Of a DNA stretch of 18,133 nt, positions 12,327 to 18,133 are shown piece by piece. A model generated the notes under the pieces. The model saw only the letters and a list, made by a program, of their open reading frames with translations, did not search any database and was not told where the DNA came from. The position numbers and the translations under genes were made by a program. This DNA comes from CAYOBW01 sp964402115 (GTDB lineage: Bacteria; Verrucomicrobiota; Kiritimatiellia; UBA8416; CAYOBW01). Positions within the stretch are counted from its first letter, which is position 1, and the number at the start of each line of letters is the position of its first letter. Where the stretch lies: positions 1 to 18,133 of the forward strand of contig CAYOBW010000136.1 of the NCBI GenBank assembly GCA_964402115.1, in the 5' to 3' direction.

Positions 12327-15068
12327 CTAACTCCCTGCCTCGCGGATGTCAAAGCGGGTGGGGGACTCGGACTGCAGGTCAAAATACAGGATCATCGTCG
12401 TTCCGCCGCTGGGGGTACGGACGACTCCCTGCCGAAAGGCCTTGCCCGGCGCGACCTCCTTGCCGTCGATCGTGACGCGTGCCGCGGCTGCGCTGTCCCA
12501 GTTCTCGATGACAAAGCAGGGGTTGTGGATCGGCGAGTCCTTCGAGCCCCGCAGGGTCAGAGAGACCGGGCGGGTGGTGGCTGTCAGGACATAGGCGCGC
12601 TGGCTGCGGTCATAGCCCTTGGCTGCGCCATTGCGTAAATCCTCGACCGCCGGCGGGCGGTTCCACGACTTGGCCAGCGCCGCGAGGCTCGCGGCCGGCT
12701 GGTCGGTGAAGCCGTGGAGGATCGTGCTGCCGGTCCGGTCGGCGCCGCCGAGGGCGGCGTGCGTCACGCGGTCGGACGAGACCGCATAGCGGCCGTCGGA
12801 GGGATTGAGCCCCACCGGCCAGTGGTTCCACGGGCCGGCGAAGGGGTCGGGGGTGTGCTTCGATTGCTCCTGCGCGCCCCATTGGTTGATCTCGGCCCCC
12901 TCCTGATAGATGGCGAAGACCTTCCACTTGGACCTGAAGTTGATCCGCTTGATGCAGGCGTCCTTGAGCGGGTTGGCGGGAACGTGGTTGGGAAGCCGCC
13001 ACGTTAGATCCGCGCTGCGGCCGTTCGTGTCGGCTACGGTCAGGGCCGTGAGGTCGACGTTGTCCAGGCACGTCGTGCCCGGCTCGGAGAGGAACTGCGT
13101 GTCGTGCCAGCCGCCGCTGATGCCCTCGACGCAGCGGACGCCCACGCCGTCGGGGTAGATCGTATAATACTCGTCGGCCCAGACGCCCGTCCGCCCGAAG
13201 ACGTAGCCCACATCGATGGACGCATAGCGCCAGTGGACCACCACGCGGGCGTCGGTGTTCTCGATGAGCCGGACGTGATTGAAGCGTCCGCGTTTGTCGG
13301 CCATGTGCTCGGCGCAACCGTGCGGGCCGCCGATTTCCCAGCTTTGATCGGCCATCCACTTGTTGTTTTCGGTGACCCATCCGGAGCCGGAATTGATCCC
13401 CTGCCAGAACGCCACGCGTCCCGGGACCGTGTCGAAGCGCACCACGATGTCACGATACGGGTCTGACCGCCACAGGTTGTCCCACAGTTCGTGATACTTC
13501 AGCGTCGCGCACGACGCGCCGAACTTCGCCGCCGGCTGGCCGGTGACCGTGCCCGGCAGGGCGCGTCGTTCCAGGTCCGGCGCGGTCACTGCGGCTGGCG
13601 GCGGGCAGAACGCCTCGAAGGAACCGCGGATTTCATCGGCCGAAAGCGCCCGGGCGTGGATCCTCACCTCGTCGATGAGCCCCTCGATGCCGTAAACGAG
13701 AGGCAGGTTGTTGTTAGCCGCCCGTTTGCTGTGGGATACAGGGTCGGAAATCCGCTGGGCGTCGCCGTTGAGACCGATGAGCACGCTCCTGTCCGGCAGC
13801 ACAAGCGGGCCGGACGCGGGTTCGGACGCGACCAGCCTGCCGTCAACGTAGAGGCTCATCCGGCCTTTGCCGTAAGTGCCCGCCAGATGGGTCCAGCGGT
13901 AGGTCGGCAGCACATCCCTCGCGGGCACGGTGTCCGCCGGTTCGAGCACGCCTCCGCCGATTTGCCGCCCGTTGAGTTTGAAGATGGGCCGGCCGTAGGG
14001 ATCCACGCCGAGCATGTAGCCTTCCATGTTCCACGGGCGGTAAACATAGGGGTCGCGGTATCCGTGCTTATAGTCTTCCGGGTCGATCGGCAGCCCCGCC
14101 GAACAGTGGACGATCCCCGCGTCGTTCCACGGGTAGGCCCCGAGGGCAACCCATGCCTCGACGGTCAGTTCGTCGGTCAGGGCGGGGGCATTTGCCTTGG
14201 GTAGCTCGATTTGTGAAGAGTATCCGTCAAATGCCAGCGCCGTGCCGGAGACGCCCTTTTTCCAGAGGGCCTTGTTGCCGGTGACGGGGCAGGGCGTCCC
14301 GTTCGCCACTTCGCGCGCCTCACCCCGGTTCGCCGCGAGGCCATCGTCGAATGGGAACCACAGTGCCGGCCGCCGCGCGGGGGGCTTGCGGACGGGTGCG
14401 CCGGCCACCGCCGGGATGAGTGCGTTCGAGCGCGCGGCCTTGGTCAGCGACCGCTCGGCAACCCCGGCGTCGGTTAGATCGAGCTCTTGGACTGTCGCGT
14501 TGGCCGGGTCGATGAAATCCTCGATCTTCGGCGTGCCGACGCGGACCTCGCGCCGCACCTTGCCGTCGGGCGTGATGGTGAAAACCTCATGCACGACTTC
14601 CGTCATCACGACGCTGGCGGGGTCCGGCACATGGCGCCAGTGGACGACGATCCGCTCCGGGCGGTCCTCGACGACGCCGACGTATGAGCATAGGCACAGG
14701 GGGTCCGGCTGGCAATCGGCGAGCGGTTGGAGCGTGAACCTGCCCCTGGGTGTCTCGAGATAGGGAAGGTAGCCTGCGGTGCGGCCGAACACGAGGCGGC
14801 GTCCCGTGGCCACGTTCACGATCAGGTCGGCGTATGGACCCCAGCGGATGCTGCCCTCCTGGGGCGGCCGGGGAACCTGGTCGGCGCGGTCCGCCTGCTC
14901 ACCGGCAAACACCCTGGCGGCGTTGACGGGAATCCGCCCGAGCAGCGCCGGGTCCTGCGGCTGTTCGTAATCCAGCCGGGTATAACAGGCATAGAAATCG
15001 GTGGTCTGCGCGTGAGCGGCGACCGTTAGAATGACCGCGGCGAGCGTGATTCCTATTGGGAGCTTCAT
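12327..15068 (-). CDS. Secreted protein: LamG domain inserted between duplicated beta-domains
   Basis: A 913-residue protein with signal peptide MKLPIGITLAAVILTVAAHA, cleaved near residue 20; ATG start at 15068 with no clear Shine-Dalgarno. Residues 76-179 form a beta-rich domain: WGPYADLIVNV, RLVFGRTAGYLPYLE, RIVVHWRHV, EVFTITPDGKVRREV. Residues 235-485 are a LamG/concanavalin-like domain (LWFPFDDG, GVSGTALAFDG, TVEAWVALG, WTHLAGTYGKGRMSLYVDG, GLIDEVRIHARALSADEI). Residues 533-650 repeat the first domain: YRDIVVRFD, RVAFWQGINSGSGWV, RVVVHWRYA, DEYYTIYPDGVGVRCVEG. The rest, to 913, is probably beta-sandwich. I do not recognise the family by name. LamG domains usually bind glycans, and a GH110-type enzyme is directly upstream, so a glycan-binding or glycan-cleaving role is inferred. 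It is the last gene of the operon, 24 bp after its neighbour. Confidence 0.8.
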   Translation of the reverse strand: MKLPIGITLAAVILTVAAHAQTTDFYACYTRLDYEQPQDPALLGRIPVNAARVFAGEQADRADQVPRPPQEGSIRWGPYADLIVNVATGRRLVFGRTAGYLPYLETPRGRFTLQPLADCQPDPLCLCSYVGVVEDRPERIVVHWRHVPDPASVVMTEVVHEVFTITPDGKVRREVRVGTPKIEDFIDPANATVQELDLTDAGVAERSLTKAARSNALIPAVAGAPVRKPPARRPALWFPFDDGLAANRGEAREVANGTPCPVTGNKALWKKGVSGTALAFDGYSSQIELPKANAPALTDELTVEAWVALGAYPWNDAGIVHCSAGLPIDPEDYKHGYRDPYVYRPWNMEGYMLGVDPYGRPIFKLNGRQIGGGVLEPADTVPARDVLPTYRWTHLAGTYGKGRMSLYVDGRLVASEPASGPLVLPDRSVLIGLNGDAQRISDPVSHSKRAANNNLPLVYGIEGLIDEVRIHARALSADEIRGSFEAFCPPPAAVTAPDLERRALPGTVTGQPAAKFGASCATLKYHELWDNLWRSDPYRDIVVRFDTVPGRVAFWQGINSGSGWVTENNKWMADQSWEIGGPHGCAEHMADKRGRFNHVRLIENTDARVVVHWRYASIDVGYVFGRTGVWADEYYTIYPDGVGVRCVEGISGGWHDTQFLSEPGTTCLDNVDLTALTVADTNGRSADLTWRLPNHVPANPLKDACIKRINFRSKWKVFAIYQEGAEINQWGAQEQSKHTPDPFAGPWNHWPVGLNPSDGRYAVSSDRVTHAALGGADRTGSTILHGFTDQPAASLAALAKSWNRPPAVEDLRNGAAKGYDRSQRAYVLTATTRPVSLTLRGSKDSPIHNPCFVIENWDSAAAARVTIDGKEVAPGKAFRQGVVRTPSGGTTMILYFDLQSESPTRFDIREAGS

Positions 15069-15092
15069 GGACTGTGAATGGAAAGTGCGGAG

Positions 15093-17000
15093 TTATTTCC
15101 TCTGCTCATTGTTCTCGACTATGGCGCCGGTGCAAGAGCGCTCGAGCTTGATGGGGAAAGCTCCGCCGAGGGAGCGGTTGCCTGTGATGGTCAGCCCCTT
15201 GACATTCCTGGCGGACACGCCCGCGCCGTCGAAGTCGTTGTCGGTGATCCGGATGTTCTCATGGACGGGCTCCTCCGGATCGTCTGATTGGGTGTGCGGG
15301 ACGATCGAGATGCCGCAGCCGATAAACGTGTTGCCGCGGATGAGCAGATCGCGCACCGGACTGGACTCGAACCAGCTTGCGGCGTCGCCCGCGATCATAA
15401 TGGCATCCATGGCGCAGCGGCGAAAGGTGTTGTTCTCGACGATGGTCCTGCCGCGCGTACTCAGGAGAAAACCGCGCACGGGATCCACGCTGACATGGTT
15501 GTTGCGAGCGGTGATGTTGGGCTGCCAGGTGAGGTTGTCGAGGACGTCGTCCTTGTCGAAAGCCGGGGCAGGGCCGTCGAGGGTCAGCAGCCAATCCTTG
15601 TCCGATTGTCTCTCCACGGCGGCCACCGTGCGGCGCGGGTTGTCCGCGTATTCCCGCATGGTGGTGCGGCAGACGACGGCGACCTCATCGCCCGGCGCAA
15701 AGGCGGCGAATCCATAGGTCTGCGGGTGCATGAAACGCATGCGCAGCTGGTTGTCCCCGATCTTCTCGATGATGCGCAGGAAGGTTCCGTGGCAGTTGAT
15801 GGCATCATCCTGCATGCCGGAGAGACGGCAGGAATCCACCAGAATATCGCCCTTGCAGTTGGAAAACTGAAAGATGTCCCCCCACGCGGCGCAAGTGCGG
15901 ATCGAGTCGCGGGGCGGAGCCACGTTCACCCGCTGATAGATGATGTTCTCGGTGAACTGGCTCACGAAGCCCATTCCGGTCAGGGCCTGAAAATCGCAGT
16001 CCCGGAAAACGATGTCCTTGCTGCGGGAGTTGTGGACGCCGACCGAATCGCGCGTGATGTTGCGGAAATGGTATTGATACCCCGGCTTGAGCCCGCTTTC
16101 TCCGTCAGGATAGTCCAGCCGGACCTTGCGGCCGCCGAGATCCTGCGCGCTTGCATCCATCTGACCCGGCGCATCCCAGCCGCGCGGAGTTCGGGAACGA
16201 CGGCAGCGGCCTTCTTCCAGAAAAAGTGTCTGGCAGAAAGCGCCGGGTCCCCAGTCGCCCCGCCAGCGAAACCTCCCGTTTTCAACGGCATAATCGGAGC
16301 CTTCGGCTATTTGAATCACGGCATGCGCAGACCCGGTTTCAAGGACCCGGAATTCGGAAACCGTGGGGCGCTTGAGATCGAAAACCAATCCGGTGAACGT
16401 GATATCCTCTGAATGGTCATTCCAGACCTGAACCATCCGCCCGTCATAGAGGATGGTCGTCTTCCCCTCCCCATCAACGCCTCCGCCCACAAGGCGCAGA
16501 TGCTTGCAGTTCCGCACCAACAGGCCGACCGGCTTGGGCCCTGAGGTGTCCTGGGAATTTGACACGAATATCGGCAGCTGCCTCACGTGTTGCGAGGTAA
16601 TGATGTGAACCCCGGGCAGAAACTGAATGGTGAGCGGCTTGTCCCGGGTCCCCGCACCCGATGGCATGAGCGTTTCCGCCTGAACGCCCGGTGAAATGAC
16701 CACCCGGTCTCCCGGTGCCAGCTTGATGGAATTCAGCTTCCCGTAGGTTTTCCAGGGCTTGCCGACGGGGTTGGCGTCATCCCCTTGCGCTGGATCCACC
16801 CGGTAAGTCGTGTCGCCGGGTGATGCCACCAGCACCTCGCCGGAAAGCCCTGCTTCACCGCGTGCGGTCGCACTCGTGGAGGGCGTCGCAGCCAACAATC
16901 CTGCAACGATTGGAGAGACAATGGCCCCAAGAGCGGCGAGCAGGCACGGGGCGGCACGCTGGATGGGGGTGGAGCGGGCTGTTCTCACGGGTGTGCTCAT
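15093..17000 (-). CDS. GH110-type beta-helix, candidate alpha-1,3-galactosidase
   Basis: A 635-residue exported right-handed parallel beta-helix protein. Start ATG 17000 has GGAAG six bases upstream; a long signal region (PCLLAALGAIVSPIVAGLLA) is followed by an opening strand, TYRVDPAQGDDANPVGKPWKT. Repeating Asn-rich coils fill the body (ITFTGLVF, DIVFRDCDF, NNTFRRCAMDAIMIAGDA, LLIRGNTFIGCG, IRITDNDFDGAG). The block WGDIF (Asp375) to MQDDAINCHGTF (Asp398-Asp399), and later MIAGDAASWFESSPVRDL, fit glycoside hydrolase family 110. That family removes terminal alpha-1,3-linked galactose from blood-group B antigens and lambda-carrageenan-type glycans by inversion. From memory, the characterised enzyme PdGH110B uses Asp321, Asp344 and Asp345; the 23-residue spacing is identical here. 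Length is typical. Middle gene of the operon. Other beta-helix functions remain possible. Confidence 0.75.
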   Translation of the reverse strand: MSTPVRTARSTPIQRAAPCLLAALGAIVSPIVAGLLAATPSTSATARGEAGLSGEVLVASPGDTTYRVDPAQGDDANPVGKPWKTYGKLNSIKLAPGDRVVISPGVQAETLMPSGAGTRDKPLTIQFLPGVHIITSQHVRQLPIFVSNSQDTSGPKPVGLLVRNCKHLRLVGGGVDGEGKTTILYDGRMVQVWNDHSEDITFTGLVFDLKRPTVSEFRVLETGSAHAVIQIAEGSDYAVENGRFRWRGDWGPGAFCQTLFLEEGRCRRSRTPRGWDAPGQMDASAQDLGGRKVRLDYPDGESGLKPGYQYHFRNITRDSVGVHNSRSKDIVFRDCDFQALTGMGFVSQFTENIIYQRVNVAPPRDSIRTCAAWGDIFQFSNCKGDILVDSCRLSGMQDDAINCHGTFLRIIEKIGDNQLRMRFMHPQTYGFAAFAPGDEVAVVCRTTMREYADNPRRTVAAVERQSDKDWLLTLDGPAPAFDKDDVLDNLTWQPNITARNNHVSVDPVRGFLLSTRGRTIVENNTFRRCAMDAIMIAGDAASWFESSPVRDLLIRGNTFIGCGISIVPHTQSDDPEEPVHENIRITDNDFDGAGVSARNVKGLTITGNRSLGGAFPIKLERSCTGAIVENNEQRK

Positions 17001-17006
17001 CGGTTG

Positions 17007-17011
17007 CTTCC
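17007..17011 (-). promoter_or_regulatory. Shine-Dalgarno of the GH110-type gene
   Basis: GGAAG on the minus strand, six bases before ATG 17000, inside the 39-bp spacer after the upstream gene's stop (17040-17042). Confidence 0.45.
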
Positions 17012-17039
17012 GGGATGGCCCTTGGCGTGAAGCCCCGGG

Positions 17040-18133
17040 TCACTTCAGCGGTTTGAGGGTGAAATCCTTGATGGTCAAGCCCTTGACCGGATCGATCCGC
17101 GTAAACCGCAGCACGTTCTTCCCCTTGACGAGCGCGACCTCCACCGGCTGGGTCTGCTCCCACTTGCCGATCGTGTAGGGGACGGCGATGTCCGCCGGTT
17201 CCTTCGCATCATTGGCCGCGACAAGGAGGTGCTGGTCGGGACTCACCGTCACCACGCGCGCGCTGAGGGCATACTTGCCTGCTGCGGGTGCGTCGAAGGT
17301 GTACTCGAACGGCTCGGCATTCCCGAGCCGGCTGTAGTGCATCTGCATCCCGCCCAGGTAGCTCTTCATGAAGCGGATCTTCCCCGTGCTGTTCGTCGGG
17401 TTGCTGCAAGCCACGGCCGGAATCGTGAGCACCCCGTCCTGCCCGGCGACGATCTTCCTGTCCGCCTCGGTCATGGCCGCTGCTTTGACGGCCTCCTTCT
17501 CCCTGGACTCATTTGCCTCGCCGATATCCGTGCCGACGGCGGCGAGCGTCACCGCCTTGGCCTTCTCAATGATCGCCCGCTGCCGGTAGAGCGCCACGCC
17601 ATTCCAGAAGCCTGTCGCCGCCGCACCAAAACCAGCCGCCTGCTTCTCGCCAAGGGCTGCGCCCACCCACTGGGCGCGCAGCACCTCCGGGTAGGCCGAC
17701 TCAACCATCCTGGCCTGCGTCACCGCCAGGAAATCGGTGTCGGCCTCGCCCCCGACCGTGCCCCACCCCCAACTGGCGCCGAGGTTGATCACCCATCCGG
17801 CGGGCGTCCAGTGAACCAGCGTGGCATGGCCGGGTTGGGGACGAGCCAGGGTTGGGATGCCGAAGCAGCGCAGGATGAAACGTCCGAAGAACGCCCGCCG
17901 GCCGCACACGCCGCCGGTATTGATGATATTCTGGTAGAACCCCAGCGTGGGGATGTCGTACTTCTGATCCTGCGACCCGTACTTGACGTCGGTTTTCACC
18001 GCCTCCACATAGCGCCAGCGATCGTCCGCGGTCTGGATCTGGTCGGGATGGTAGTTCCGGAGCATCTCGCGCCCCCAGGCCAGCACCTCATCCGGCTCAT
18101 CGCCGTTGCCGACGAATCGGCAGTCCCAAACGG
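17040..18133 (-). CDS. Transglutaminase-like protein with C-terminal beta-sandwich, 5' partial
   Basis: The frame stays open to the window edge: before the GTG at 18086 it reads VWDCRFVGNGDEPDE, so the true start lies outside. The block NTGGVCGRRAFFGRFILRCF, GIPTLARPQPGHA, HWTPAGWVINLGASW has the transglutaminase-like (papain-fold) layout: nucleophile Cys (codon 17904-17906), helix ending LRxxGIP, then His 26 residues later in PGHA, then W-V-I-N. The usual third residue, Asp, appears as Asn. Bacterial members are often proteases, peptidases or amidases rather than cross-linkers. A helical charged linker follows (EKAKAVTLAAVGTDIGEANESREKEAVKAA), then a beta-sandwich at the C-terminus (FEYTFDAPAAGKYALSARV, KGKNVLRFTR, GLTIKDFTLKPL) resembling CBM6/CBM35-like glycan-binding folds. 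It is first in the visible operon, 39 bp before the GH110-type gene. Confidence 0.7.
   Translation of the reverse strand, partial: VWDCRFVGNGDEPDEVLAWGREMLRNYHPDQIQTADDRWRYVEAVKTDVKYGSQDQKYDIPTLGFYQNIINTGGVCGRRAFFGRFILRCFGIPTLARPQPGHATLVHWTPAGWVINLGASWGWGTVGGEADTDFLAVTQARMVESAYPEVLRAQWVGAALGEKQAAGFGAAATGFWNGVALYRQRAIIEKAKAVTLAAVGTDIGEANESREKEAVKAAAMTEADRKIVAGQDGVLTIPAVACSNPTNSTGKIRFMKSYLGGMQMHYSRLGNAEPFEYTFDAPAAGKYALSARVVTVSPDQHLLVAANDAKEPADIAVPYTIGKWEQTQPVEVALVKGKNVLRFTRIDPVKGLTIKDFTLKPLK

Overview
This GC-rich window looks like accessory genome from a PVC-superphylum bacterium, probably Kiritimatiellota, Lentisphaerota or Verrucomicrobiota. The evidence is very large secreted proteins built from autotransporter-associated beta-strand (PATR) repeats without an outer-membrane barrel, LamG/jelly-roll domains, bacterial Ig-like arrays, a GH110-type beta-helix enzyme, and what looks like a relic of an XylR-type sugar regulator. 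The phylum is inferred from protein style only; there is no rRNA or other marker gene. I see no tRNA, rRNA, CRISPR array or transposase.

Left part (1-3116). Two minus-strand secreted proteins: a short, probably truncated one (6-380) that runs into an 8-bp tandem repeat at the window edge, and a 642-residue cadherin-like/jelly-roll/PATR protein (486-2414). The 700-bp divergent intergenic region upstream holds two pairs of the heptamer TGCGACA. Each pair is spaced exactly 21 bp and the two pairs are inverted relative to one another. Between them lies a short plus-strand stretch resembling the ligand-binding domain of a LacI/XylR-type regulator.

Middle (3117-12173). A truncated secreted ORF (3117-3674) overlaps, by ATGA, the start of a single 2683-residue open frame (3671-11722). 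This giant protein is a concatenation of modules: N-terminal beta-sandwich, PATR block, four SbsA-type Ig-like repeats interrupted by Fn3-like domains and an unrecognised domain, a second copy of the module in the truncated ORF, and a last PATR block. One 140-residue module (YWDLNGATAG type) occurs twice in it and once in the divergent 642-residue protein. Downstream is a frameshifted lipoprotein pseudogene (about 11772-12173). It, the giant protein and the 642-residue protein all end in the same seven-residue pattern, a hydrophobic strand closed by Arg-stop.

Right part (12327-18133). A tight minus-strand operon of three secreted or probably exported proteins: a transglutaminase-like protein (5' end outside the window), a GH110-type alpha-1,3-galactosidase candidate, and a 913-residue protein in which a LamG domain sits between two copies of a related beta-domain. 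Spacers are 39 and 24 bp. This looks like a cluster for handling an extracellular, possibly galactose-containing glycan.
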